64,000 nt of DNA, taken from NCBI RefSeq assembly GCF_042242105.1, contig NC_092016.1:12476501-12540500 (forward strand). The letters run 5' to 3'. This document shows positions 56,201-64,000 of the stretch, in pieces. A model generated the notes under the pieces. The model was not told the DNA's origin. It ran no database searches and was given only the letters and a program-made list of their open reading frames with translations. A program made the translations under genes and the position numbers. Position 1 is the first letter of the stretch. Every line of letters begins with the position of its first letter. Origin of the DNA: Pempheris klunzingeri (Eukaryota; Chordata; Actinopteri; Acropomatiformes; Pempheridae).

Positions 56201-57099
56201 AACTTGGTGCTTGGTTTATAATGAATATTTGATGCTGTAAATAAATACTTAAAATGAAGTTGTGTTTTTTTTAACCTTATGTAGCATTTTTCTTCAACAA
56301 GCAACAGAAAGTACAGACAGAAACTTAGTGTAACTCAGATTTGTCCAAACAAGGTTTCATTCTCTTTTCCAAATATCGTAACATTACCAACTAGCAACTG
56401 ACATGTTTTTCTTTTATTTACCCAGTGCAGTAATTTGTGAAATTGTGCCATCGTAGGAAACTTGTGAACCGTGCGACAGCTCATGTCGGCATTGCACCGG
56501 GCCCAGACCTGAACAGTGTCTGACTTGTCACCGGGATTCTGCTCTTCATGCTGTGGAGAACCGCTGCGCCCGCTGCTGTCAGGCCGGTGGGAATGACACC
56601 GATTGCTGTGTGTGTGACAGCCGCTCAGGTAGAGACCCTGTCTGCCTATCATAAGTCATCATAAACACAGGATTGTTCAGATACGATCATCTATTAAAGG
56701 CAGCTTTCTGTTCTAGCTCTGTGTGTGGAGGTCCCCCAACCCAAGGCAGGAGACGATCAGGTAGCAGACCTGAATATGTCCACTAGAGCTCTGAAGCACA
56801 CCTCAGCCGCGTTGCCTATTGCCCTGCTGCTAGCACTGGGGTTGGCCCTGGCTGTGTTCGCTTTGGTCAAGGCCCATGCCAGGAAGAGGCTTTGCTGGAG
56901 CCAGAGTTATGAGAGACTGAGTGGCAGCGGCAGCATCAACATGCCCCACGGGGTGCCCGAGCCAGACAGCGGAGACGAGGTGGATGTGGTGTACACCAGC
57001 AGAGGTGGATCAGTATATCGGCGCTACAGCTTCATCCACGAGCAGGACGCAGATGCAGACCAGGATGTGGACGAGAGCACTTGTCTCAATCATTCCTAG
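44044..57099 (+). CDS. PCSK5-like furin-repeat type I membrane protein without protease domain, 16 coding exons
   Basis: Coding exons: 44044-44221, 46017-46220, 46305-46373, 46552-46594, 49220-49359, 50220-50414, 51571-51657, 51747-51945, 52061-52284, 52408-52650, 53140-53385, 54747-54942, 55347-55552, 55652-55752, 56457-56628, 56717-57099. All are GT-AG, phases agree, and the joined frame is open: 2,886 bp, 961 residues. It begins with a signal peptide (MRCLAAFLIFLSGVGFIGC). I count 16 C-x2-C-x3-C-x2-C cores of furin-like repeats over about residues 30-830, then a sequon (NMS, 854), one membrane helix (about 864-885) and a 76-residue tail. The tail has YERL (899-902) and two acidic clusters. 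This layout matches the C-terminal half of PCSK5 isoform B, but no propeptide, subtilase or P domain is present. Eleven of 15 introns are phase 1, as in shuffled extracellular modules. Expected at the cell surface or trans-Golgi/endosomes. Function unknown; I do not recognise a named orthologue. Confidence 0.85.
46017..46220 (+). CDS. Cysteine-rich gene exon, residues 60-128
   Basis: The acceptor is preceded by a pure (TCC/CTC)n run at 45981-46014 that forms the whole polypyrimidine tract. Core motif CLSCIANCELC; phase 1 on both sides. Confidence 0.85.
46305..46373 (+). CDS. Cysteine-rich gene exon, residues 128-151
   Basis: Small 69-bp symmetrical exon with core CIDCEMGCKTC. Acceptor TCTCAG, donor GTAAGT. 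Confidence 0.85.
46552..46594 (+). CDS. Cysteine-rich gene micro-exon, residues 151-165
   Basis: Only 43 bp, encoding EDPEICNSCVEGYVL, the end of a repeat. Acceptor TACACAG, donor GTGAGT; phase changes from 1 to 2. A 2.6-kb intron follows. Confidence 0.75.
49220..49359 (+). CDS. Cysteine-rich gene exon, residues 165-212
   Basis: Two AGs lie 6 bp apart (TTACAG and TTTCAG). Only the second, giving RQCRRHCPQSTYEDW, keeps frame with the upstream exon. Core motif CLSCPSPCTDC. Donor GTACCA. Confidence 0.85.
50220..50414 (+). CDS. Cysteine-rich gene exon, residues 212-277
   Basis: Encodes GECVKQCPQQTFSDSSGWRC and the core CQPCHSSCQTC. Symmetrical phase 1 exon; acceptor CTATCAG, donor GTAAGA. Confidence 0.88.
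50628..50785 (-). mobile_element. Degenerate tRNA-type SINE
   Basis: On the minus strand there is a B-box-like GGTTCAAGCCCC (50724-50713) and, further on, GTGTCCTTGAGGAGGACAGT, which echoes the GTCCTTGAGCAAGACACTGA tail of teleost tRNA-SINEs. The A box is not clear. Located in an intron of the cysteine-rich gene, opposite orientation. Confidence 0.45.
51571..51657 (+). CDS. Cysteine-rich gene exon, residues 277-306
   Basis: 87-bp symmetrical exon with core CHACDASCKTC. Acceptor ATTTCAG, donor GTATAA; only 89 bp separate it from the next exon. Confidence 0.88.
51747..51945 (+). CDS. Cysteine-rich gene exon, residues 306-372
   Basis: Encodes GYFLDQDSSCVVQCPSGSYA and core CEDCSPNCEAC. Ends phase 2 at a GTAAGC donor; reading past it meets a stop at once, which supports the splice. 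Confidence 0.88.
52061..52284 (+). CDS. Cysteine-rich gene exon, residues 372-447
   Basis: Two cores, CEACDSSCLTC and CRRCPPHCDVC. Acceptor CTTTCAG, donor GTGAGT. Confidence 0.9.
52408..52650 (+). CDS. Cysteine-rich gene exon, residues 447-528
   Basis: Core CGQCHPTCGSC followed by the linker CSKDCPSGTYYETEA. Acceptor ATTTCAG, donor GTTAGC, phase 1. Confidence 0.9.
53140..53385 (+). CDS. Cysteine-rich gene exon, residues 528-610
   Basis: The core CQECHQTCMSC is split over the upstream junction; a second core is CMGCHRHCYSC. Acceptor TGTGCAG, donor GTGAGC. Confidence 0.9.
53780..53900 (-). mobile_element. Possible degraded tRNA-like repeat
   Basis: On the minus strand CTCTGGTTCACACCCCGCTG resembles a B box with flanking stem, but A box and tail cannot be placed. 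Confidence 0.2.
54169..54226. repeat. Perfect 25-bp inverted repeat (hairpin) in an intron
   Basis: Arms 54169-54193 and 54202-54226 are exactly complementary over 25 bp and enclose an 8-base loop. It sits in the 1.36-kb intron of the cysteine-rich gene between the exons ending at 53385 and starting at 54747. Origin could be a foldback element, a palindromic duplication or a small-RNA hairpin. Confidence 0.95.
54747..54942 (+). CDS. Cysteine-rich gene exon, residues 610-675
   Basis: Encodes NSTCVSDCPAGTYSTRQE and core CLPCDHACSTC, ending CPTG at a GTACAA donor; the next exon supplies YYREGSQCEKC. NST is a potential glycosylation sequon. Confidence 0.9.
55347..55552 (+). CDS. Cysteine-rich gene exon, residues 675-744
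   Basis: Cores CEKCDQSCELC and CKQCHTSCQTC with CVERCPHRFYLLADV between. Acceptor TTTTTTCAG, donor GTACGC. Confidence 0.9.
55652..55752 (+). CDS. Cysteine-rich gene exon, residues 744-777
   Basis: Encodes DASPQGCVTCDWGSTLKD and CYPRCEEGRYFSEE. The only phase 0 boundary of the gene is its 3' end (donor GTTTGC). Confidence 0.87.
56457..56628 (+). CDS. Cysteine-rich gene exon, last repeat, residues 778-835
   Basis: Core CEPCDSSCRHC, then an unusual terminal cluster CARCCQAGGNDTDCCVCD with paired cysteines and an NDT sequon, which differs from the other repeats. Confidence 0.9.
56717..57099 (+). CDS. Cysteine-rich gene, membrane and cytoplasmic exon, residues 835-961
   Basis: Stalk, helix LPIALLLALGLALAVFALV, positive stop-transfer KAHARKR, then a tail with YERL, DSGDEVDVVY, SVYRRYSF and an acid-rich EQDADADQDVDE near the C-terminus. 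Stop TAG at 57097-57099. Confidence 0.92.
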
Positions 57100-57364
57100 A
57101 TTCATCCATGCCTGAGCTTACAGTAAGTGAGGAATGTATCGTGGATGCTCACAATATGAAGACTCAAAATAGTTTAGTTACTTTTTAAAAGAGAATGTAG
57201 CTGTATTTTGTTTTGGTATGTTGGTATGGTGAAAAAATACATAGACGTATGTATGAATTTTTCTTTTTTTTACTTGATATCAGAGATTTTTGTTAAACAG
57301 TAACATGATCATGTATAATAATTTAAATCTGCATGATTTGTTGTAAATAGAAATATATAAATGA

Positions 57365-57370
57365 AATAAA
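57365..57370 (+). terminator. Poly(A) signal of the cysteine-rich gene
   Basis: AATAAA 266 bp after the stop codon, giving a short 3' UTR that ends near 57,390. Confidence 0.75.
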
Positions 57371-57399
57371 ATCTTTCCCATTTGAGTGTTTCTCAGTGT

Positions 57400-57841
57400 A
57401 TCTCGACTATATTATGATACTATTCTGAGAATATTCTAATTTTCAAACTAGAGTTTACTAAATTATATAGAAAATGTGAAAGTCTCACTCTAAGCTACAG
57501 AGGGATGCTATAAATTCACGTGCACAAAACATGAATAGCAACTCGGGAAAAATGCTTTTCTCCAACACGTCAAATATTGTCACATGAAGGTGTAGTCTGC
57601 GGTTTGCGGGCTCTGCCTCACGTCTAAGAAGACACAGCATTATTGTTGAACCATGCACCAGGACATGCAGTAGCTCAGATCAGAAGTCTTGTTTAGTTTG
57701 TCCACACCTTAGTTTTGACACACCTTCTTAGGAGGCTGATTCAGCTTGTGCTGCGTTAAATGAAGCGCTGCTGCCGGCTGCAAACCTGTAACCTGCACTG
57801 AAGACGAGGTCACCTGTGCTGTGTTCTCCACATCCAAGGCG
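57400..57841 (+). promoter_or_regulatory. gcnt3: gcnt3 upstream region (promoter and 5' UTR)
   Basis: Only about 450 bp separate the poly(A) signal of the cysteine-rich gene from the gcnt3 start codon, so the promoter or a non-coding first exon must lie here or further upstream within that gene. No TATA box or CpG block is obvious. Confidence 0.4.
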
Positions 57842-59134
57842 ATGGCTCTTGTAAGGCTGAAGGCGAAGTGTCAAATGTTGTTGAGGACCCTCTCTCTCAT
57901 CCTTGTGGGTATGTTCCTCTCTGTTTTCCTTTGGGGAAACTGGCTCCAGTCATTGTCTGGCCTTAGGATACCACAGCAGTTCTCTGCTGACCTGCCGGGC
58001 TGCGTGGCCATCATCAGTGGAGACATGGAGGGCAAGAAAAACGAAGTAGAAGTGCTTCTGGCATCCAGGAAAAGACTGAATTTGTTGTCTGAAGACTTCT
58101 ATCTCAACATTACAAAAGACTGCCCAGCGTACATTGAAAAGAGAGGCTTCATCACAGCACCTCTCAGTAAAGAGGAGAATGATTTTCCTATCGCCTACTC
58201 CATGGTGATCCATGAGAAGATTGAGATGTTTGAGCGACTTCTTCGTGCCGTTTACGCTCCTCAGAACATCTACTGTGTGCATGTGGACCAGAAATCCTCT
58301 AAACAGTTTCAGGAAGCTGTGAGGGCAATTGTCTCCTGCTTTTCTAATGTTTTTGTAGCCAGTAGATTGGAAGGAGTGATATATACCTCATGGTCCAGGG
58401 TGCAGGCGGATTTGAACTGCATGAAAGATCTGCTGAGCTCATCCGTCCAGTGGAGGTACTTGCTTAACACCTGCGGGACAGATTTCCCCATCAAAACCAA
58501 CAGAGAGATAGTTGAGGCGCTGAAGGCTCTCAGGGGGAGAAACAGCATGGAGTCTGAGACCACCAGTGACCACAAGAAAAGCCGTTGGCAGTATCATTAC
58601 TATGTCACGGACACTGTCGTCATGACCGATGTGAGGAAAAGTCCTCCACCCATTAGCAGCCCCATGTTCTCAGGAAATGCTTACTTTGTGGTCACAAGAG
58701 CCTTTGTGAAACATGTGATGCAGGACAGAGAGGTTCAGGAACTTCTGGAGTGGGAGAAGGACACATACAGCCCTGATGAGCACCTGTGGGCCACTCTGCA
58801 GAGGATGCCCTCTGTTCCCGGATCAGTGCCTGCTCACATCAAGTACGATTCGTCAGATATGCAAGCCCGCGCTCGCGTGGTGAAGTGGAGTTTTTTAGCA
58901 GGAGATATGAAAAACGGGGCCCCTTACTATCCTTGCACTGGGTCTTACAGAAGAGCAGTTTGTGTGTACGGAGCTGGCGACCTCAAGTGGCTCCTGGGAC
59001 GCCACCACCTGCTCGCAAATAAGTTTGATCCTGGGGTTGATGATGTCGCCATTCGATGTTTGGAGTCTGTTCTGCGTTTTAAGGCTTTAGGCCATGACCC
59101 ACTGTCCACAGATCAATATTCCACTTTTTTGTAA
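57842..59134 (+). CDS. gcnt3: Core 2 beta-1,6-N-acetylglucosaminyltransferase, GCNT3-like
   Basis: Golgi type II membrane enzyme of glycosyltransferase family 14, which adds GlcNAc in beta-1,6 linkage to mucin-type O-glycans (core 2, and core 4 for GCNT3). Single-exon ORF, 430 residues, close to human GCNT3 (438). The first ATG in a good context is at 57842 (G at -3 and +4); the frame is open slightly upstream but without an ATG. A signal anchor spans about residues 13-31. A sequon NIT (89-91) precedes a conserved Cys. Family blocks present: [58 protein letters not shown] (with the acidic catalytic candidate in PDEHLW), [16 protein letters not shown] and [12 protein letters not shown]. Several positions also fit GCNT1, so the choice of GCNT3 rests on the N-terminal half, GAPYxPC context and linkage to bnip2. 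Confidence 0.9.
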   Translation: MALVRLKAKCQMLLRTLSLILVGMFLSVFLWGNWLQSLSGLRIPQQFSADLPGCVAIISGDMEGKKNEVEVLLASRKRLNLLSEDFYLNITKDCPAYIEKRGFITAPLSKEENDFPIAYSMVIHEKIEMFERLLRAVYAPQNIYCVHVDQKSSKQFQEAVRAIVSCFSNVFVASRLEGVIYTSWSRVQADLNCMKDLLSSSVQWRYLLNTCGTDFPIKTNREIVEALKALRGRNSMESETTSDHKKSRWQYHYYVTDTVVMTDVRKSPPPISSPMFSGNAYFVVTRAFVKHVMQDREVQELLEWEKDTYSPDEHLWATLQRMPSVPGSVPAHIKYDSSDMQARARVVKWSFLAGDMKNGAPYYPCTGSYRRAVCVYGAGDLKWLLGRHHLLANKFDPGVDDVAIRCLESVLRFKALGHDPLSTDQYSTFL

Positions 59135-59811
59135 AGCTTATTTAAATTCATATATTTAACTTGACATTTCAAATGAATAACACTTCATGTTTGAAACAAG
59201 TAAATATCATAGAAACTAGATTAATTTATTATGGAAAATTCATCAAGGATCTACTGAAGTGTCTTAAATATTCTGTTCCTGTTATTGTTGGAATATTGTT
59301 AGAGATCTTACATAATTTCTTATAATATTCTGTGCATATTGTTATATATCATTGTCAAGTTATTGGTATGGATCTTGTGATTTCTTACATTTTATACTGT
59401 ATGATTTCAGAGGAATCTGTATTTGTGATGCCATCTTGTGGATTATGAGTGGAAGTGCTCCACAAAGTAAAAACACTGCCTTTAAGAATTTGGTGACTAT
59501 CATTTGAGTGTTGTTGCACAGACTCTGCTGCCTTTAAGAATTTGGTGACTATCATTTGAGTGTTGTTGCACAGACTCTGCCTTTGGTCACCATTATCAAT
59601 GAGTGCTGCCGCATGAGTGTTTTCAATCTTGTTACCACTGCAAAATTGGCACTTAATATAAAAAAAATACACAACAATGATGCGGATCCATGACTTTACT
59701 TGGAGGAAATGTTACATTAAGACCTACATCTTTGCTTGCAGATTGTTGCTCTCACAAATGTTCTCCCTCCACAAGTCAGGGGGCACATTCAAGTGAGGGG
59801 CAAAAAATAAA
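59135..59811 (+). other. gcnt3: gcnt3 3' UTR
   Basis: AT-rich, non-coding, containing a perfect 52-bp tandem duplication; ends at the AATAAA at 59806-59811. Confidence 0.6.
59476..59579 (+). repeat. Perfect 52-bp tandem duplication
   Basis: Unit 59476-59527 is repeated exactly at 59528-59579 (starts CTGCCTTTAAGAATTTGGTG). No difference between the copies was seen, which implies a recent event. Located in the gcnt3 3' UTR. Confidence 0.97.
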
Positions 59812-59819
59812 ACTTTATT
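59806..59819. terminator. Back-to-back poly(A) signals for gcnt3 and bnip2
   Basis: AATAAA on the plus strand (59806-59811) and AATAAA on the minus strand (plus TTTATT, 59814-59819) lie 2 bp apart. The near-palindrome AATAAAACTTTATT could end both convergent genes. Confidence 0.65.
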
Positions 59820-60330
59820 TTCCCCAGGCAGGATTTTAACAGAACGTCAGCAGTGAACAGTGAAAAAGGTGCCATCAAAACTTGTTCTATGAAATGCCAC
59901 TCAATGGGTCAGAGACCTAAAATGCAGTTTAAAATCAGAGCAACCATAAAAATATATTAATTTCTCTCCTTTGTCACCTTTTGAATATAAATATATATTT
60001 AAATGTAATAAAGCAGAACATGCACCAACCATCTGTAACAGAGTGCCTTAAATAATGTGTAGATACAACAGTAACTAGGGAACACCAATAAGCGAAGTTT
60101 GACATGATATACGGGCAGTAAATATAAAAGATTAAAAATGACAGCATGTGGAAAAACGCCGAGGATCAAACTGTAAAAAGTTCCACAATGTAACAGGCAG
60201 CATAGTTTCAAAAAGGCACTTTCTTGATGCAAAGAGCTAAGTCTCCAGTCGCGTTGCCCAGAACATTCTTCATCGTTCTCCTCCTCCTCTTCCTCCTCCT
60301 CCTCCTCCTCATCTTGCAGTGCGAGCAGGG
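59814..60330 (-). other. bnip2: bnip2 3' UTR with (GAG)n tract
   Basis: Just after the stop, the minus strand contains a purine tract of GAG/GAA triplets (plus 60273-60311), then unique AT-rich sequence to the AATAAA at 59819-59814. Confidence 0.6.
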
Positions 60331-60394
60331 TCACTCTGGAACAGCAGCAGCAGCAGCAGCGATCTCCACTTTGCCGTGCATGTCTTGGTCGATT
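60331..60394 (-). CDS. bnip2: bnip2 terminal coding exon with polyalanine end
   Basis: After a TTTGCAG acceptor the frame reads [11 protein letters not shown], six GCT-encoded alanines, VPE and TGA. It aligns with VDQELNGKQ of mammalian BNIP2, but the tail differs. The (GCT)6 is the antisense of a CAG run. Confidence 0.85.
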
Positions 60395-63300
60395 CTGCAA
60401 ACAAATTCAACAGCGATCAGGCTCCTGTGTGACCTGGACGGCGGGCTGTCTAACAGGCCACGGTTCACTCACAGTCGAACTCACGTCGTGCTGCTACACT
60501 GCTTCATAGACACACTTTCCATATGATCACATCCTGGAATGTGATCGTTACTTTTATGTCACTAGAAGGGAATTCTTTACGTGAGAGAACATTTCTATTC
60601 TCACTCACACTTTCACATTTCCCCACACATGCCTGTTTGATTTGTTTGTATTTTACATCCTTAACAACTTTTATTCACAATTAAAATATTATCCATTCAC
60701 TTTTTCAGGAAAACGTTGGTAATACCTGCAAAATACAAAGCAATCAATTCAATATCAGTTGTGTTATTATGAGGTTCTTCCATTGAAACTTGTACTTCAA
60801 TGCCTAGTGCACACACTGCAAACAGTCGTACACTAAGTATATGCACACAGTATATACAATCTTTGCACTTTTGCAAACCTGTGAATCGTCCATTACAATC
60901 TATAGCCATGTGGTGAGTGCAACTTTTGAGCTTAAAATGTGTAATGTGTGTTGATACTGTCAGTAAGACTTGGCTTAGGTCCATGGGAATGTGAGAGGTT
61001 TTAGTGCTTTTGTCTTGCAAGTTCAACTTAGAGACTTGTGCACCTAATAACAGAATACAACTAATTGCTGCAGTGTTTTATATGCAATACTAAGTCTCTT
61101 CTACAACCCTGCTGTTATTACTTTTCTAATGTTCCAACATCCCATGATATATTTGCAAATAAATTAAATAACCCCAGCAATTGGAGCAGACGATCTCTTG
61201 CGTGCATGAGTTAAGCTGACAAAGGTTTGTGGCAAATACTAAACATCAGCAGGGCGTGGGTATGCAGTGAGTCATGCAAGAGCTGTGAGAGTGAACAAGC
61301 TGGGTGTTCAGTGAGGGTGAGTTACTGAGGGGAACCATGTGAGGACATCACGGCTGCAGCGAAACCACACACCAGTGACTAAGAGGAGCTACTTCTTTGT
61401 GCTTCCACCAAATTCAGTTGCACAGACACACAACAAACTTACCCAACGTCGACCACGTCAAATAGTAAACCTGATTTTTAAAAAGACACATGCAGGTAAG
61501 TGCTACTTGATGGCCTGAATTTGATATCGGAAAGCAGCAATGCAACCATCCACCCATAAACCATTCGACCATGTTATTGACAGAACTCATAACTTTCTGA
61601 CAGGCAGCATCACAGTGAAAACAGTACCTTGTAAAAAAAAAAAAAGGTACGTGGTGTGTTTAAAACCCCCATGCAGATAGCTGATATTTTGGGGGGCTGT
61701 AAACAACAAAAAGAAATTTAATGTGAATTGGCTTTGAGATGAACTTCACAGATTTGGCTCAGAAATGGGATTTAGTTGGTTAAACAATCACCAAGCCACC
61801 TATTTTGGGAAACTAATCAAACAGATTAAACCTCCTGAATCTACTGAGGGGAAAATGTGGGGCACTAGGGAGGAAAGTTGTTGATTTTGGCCAGAGGGTA
61901 ACAGCAAATCATCCATCTACAAAATACGCAGGACAGAGTGAGGTGTATTGGTGCATTTCTGAGAGCCAATCGATCATTTCCTTGTTAGTTTTGTGAAATG
62001 CGAAAAAAAAATAAAAATAAAATGCTGAAACTAATCCTGGGTGAAAGTGCATATACCTTTTACGGCTTTTCCTATTTTTTTCGTCGTCAAACCTTTGGAG
62101 GGGGCAGGGAAACGGAGTTAAGGAAAGGAGAAATACACAGCCAAAAGCAACCAAACATCCAAAAGAGCAAAAACATTTGATGAGTATTTGTGCTGAAGTA
62201 TCTTCAAATGCCACGAAGATACAAGATCTGCCTCAGGTTAAGCCACATCAAAGAGAAATACAGCATGAGCAGTTTCTCACCGTGAGCTCTATAGTTGACT
62301 CACATCAGCAACGGCGAACGCTCAAAAATGAAGGCTGTATTCTTTAAAAGCAGTTCATAGAACAAGATGATCTGGGGGCACACCTTTAAGTGATGTTTAC
62401 ATGCTAAGGAGAACTCTAAGTGCATATTTGCCACAAAAAAAAAGAAGTTAATATATATTTGTAGTTTGTATATATTTGTAGTATTCATTTAAATCTCTTC
62501 TCCATCATATAATAGTGCAAGTGAGACAATAATGCTTATAATGCCAAAGTGTCCAAGATTTTGGAAAACGCCTAAATCCTGCCTGGGAATCTTGGGGATT
62601 TGATCTAATAAGCATTGCGCAAACTGAGTCACACTCATAATGACTGACATCTTGTCTACACTGGCCACATAGGAGGAGAAGAATGTTGCTGTAGCACCAC
62701 CTACAGATGAGATGCGGCCTAATCTTGCAGGTTCAGTTAAAGCTGACACTGTACAAGCACAAAAAGTACCTACGACAGACTGATAGTAGGGAAAACATCA
62801 AGGCAAGTAGCATCATGGTAATAACGTTTATTTTAGGAATTATCTAATTGTGTTTTGTACCAAGTGTCGTGAAGATCGGGTGAAACTTGTAGAAGTGAAG
62901 AAATGGAATGTGACGTTCACGGCTGTGGTCATGGTTCATTTACTTATTCACTAATTAAGTGAGCAGCCAAGTATTGCTCCATTGCACAGTGGTTTCTATC
63001 TGCAAACCTGGAATCACCAGATGTACAAAAAACAAGTCTAACTATGCCGCTGCCATCATGGCAGTAGCTGCTACCACGGTGGCAGCTAATGGGGATACAG
63101 ATAAATAAACAAATTAATAAATGAACTGGGAACCACCCTGACATGTAAACCAACCATGTGAATGCTTACTTCAATGTTAGCGTTTGACCATTAGCACCGT
63201 TTAGCACCAATATCTGTATTGGCCTTGGGCTTCTATTTCTTATCTTGCAGACATCCAACTACTTTGTCTTGTTTTCAGAGAATCTGAGAAGTGCTGATGT

Positions 63301-64000
63301 GTTTGGGTGGAGCATACTTACTGCTTGATACACTCTGGTATGGACACATACTCCATTGGGACCAGTTCTGCAAGGTCTGTCAAGCTGTACACATACTTGA
63401 TTTTCTGAGTAAACTTGGAGCTGTGAAAAGCAGGAAATGTCACAATCTGAAGGTTACCCGAGGAGAGCTATGTTTCATTATTCCAAAGACCTTAAACATT
63501 AAGTCTTACCTTATGAAAGGTTTTGTAAGTGCCAGCAGGGTGCGAATAAACCAGGAGGGATGGACAATTATCAAAGACTTCAAGTTCTTCCTTAACCTGT
63601 TTAAAAAGAGAGTGAGGAGCTGTCAACAAGGTAATCACACATCGCACATGATGATGCTTTTGCCTCTGCATCTCTTGTAAATACTATTTGTTTGGAGTGT
63701 CGAAAAACCACTCAGACTCACCTCCTATCAATCTGTTGATAACACTTTCTGAGCCAGCCGACGGTTGGCATCTTTTTCCGAGAGGTCGCCCCGTTCAAAT
63801 ACACAATCATATAGTTCTCAGCAACCAAAAGCTCCAGCGTGCCGATGACATACCTGCGCCGGGGAAATTCAATTAGGGCTGGTTCTACAATGTTTGCTCA
63901 CAAGGACTGGGAAATTCAAATAACCACTCACTTGAATAAATTGTCCATGATGTATCTGTAATTTGGCTGATTGCTCTCAGGCATAAAGCACACGGCAAAC
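60331..64000 (-). CDS. bnip2: BNIP2, BCH/CRAL-TRIO domain protein, 3' part
   Basis: Cytosolic scaffold of the BNIP2/Cdc42GAP-homology group, which binds small GTPases and their regulators. Visible coding exons in transcript order: from beyond 64000 to 63932, 63853-63722, 63596-63510, 63420-63322, 60394-60331. All junctions are GT-AG with matching phases. They encode the last 149 or so residues: [114 protein letters not shown]. This is the CRAL-TRIO-like BCH fold and fits BNIP2 rather than BNIPL, PRUNE2 or ATCAY. The short C-terminus [11 protein letters not shown] ends in six alanines and VPE. The gene continues to the right of the window. Confidence 0.93.
63322..63420 (-). CDS. bnip2: bnip2 exon, end of BCH domain
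   Basis: Encodes [20 protein letters not shown] and [12 protein letters not shown]. Acceptor TTCACAG, donor GTAAGT. A 2.9-kb intron follows. Confidence 0.94.
63510..63596 (-). CDS. bnip2: bnip2 exon, BCH domain
   Basis: Encodes [20 protein letters not shown] and LALTKPFI. Acceptor TAAACAG, donor GTAAGA. Confidence 0.94.
63722..63853 (-). CDS. bnip2: bnip2 exon, BCH domain
   Basis: Encodes [20 protein letters not shown] through CYQQIDR. Acceptor GCGCAG, donor GTGAGT. Confidence 0.93.
63932..64000 (-). CDS. bnip2: bnip2 exon (cut by window edge)
   Basis: Encodes [20 protein letters not shown] of the BCH domain; donor GTGAGT at 63931-63930. The 5' end of the exon is outside the window. Confidence 0.92.

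Noticed and set aside
57821-57841. Longer gcnt3 N-terminus starting upstream of 57842
   Set aside because: The frame is open, but its first codon there is GTG, not ATG; the ATG at 57842 has a strong context and gives the usual family length.

Overview
This window reads as nuclear DNA of a ray-finned fish, most likely a compact-genome percomorph teleost. Genes are split by short GT-AG introns, CA/GT microsatellites are dense, several teleost-type interspersed repeats are present, and the proteins are close to vertebrate families. There is no sign of prokaryotic organisation. All gene models were assembled by hand from splice sites, reading-frame phase and recalled family sequences; no alignment was run.

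Layout. About 1-7,000: no gene supported, apart from possible 3' UTR tails at either edge, repeats and a piggyBac-like MITE. 7,502-23,973, minus strand: otud7a, 11 coding exons, 959 residues, with OTU catalytic Cys190 and His354 and a C-terminal A20 zinc finger. Candidate non-coding 5' exons lie further upstream near 27.5, 34.7 and 42.8 kb. About 24-42.8 kb: non-coding, probably otud7a 5' introns or promoter region, with repeats and a pair of hairpins. 42.8-43.2 kb: CpG-rich, apparently bidirectional promoter with CRE and ETS motifs. 43.15-57.4 kb, plus strand: a 16-coding-exon gene for a predicted 961-residue type I membrane protein. It is made almost wholly of PCSK5-type furin-like cysteine-rich repeats and has no protease domain. 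57,842-59,134, plus: single-exon GCNT family core 2 beta-1,6-GlcNAc transferase, best match gcnt3. 60,331-64,000, minus: the 3' part of bnip2 (BCH/CRAL-TRIO domain), which runs off the right edge and is tail-to-tail with gcnt3.

The main point of interest is the cysteine-rich gene. Its order and orientation with gcnt3 (+) and bnip2 (-) mirror, as I recall it, the human 9q21 set PCSK5 (+), GCNT1 (+), PRUNE2 (-). GCNT3/GCNT1 and BNIP2/PRUNE2 are paralogue pairs. This suggests that the gene is the whole-genome-duplication sister of PCSK5, reduced to its C-terminal cysteine-rich, membrane and acidic-tail portion with its own signal peptide. The other genes do not form a shared pathway: OTUD7A is a deubiquitinase, GCNT3 builds branched mucin O-glycans in the Golgi, and BNIP2 is a cytosolic scaffold.
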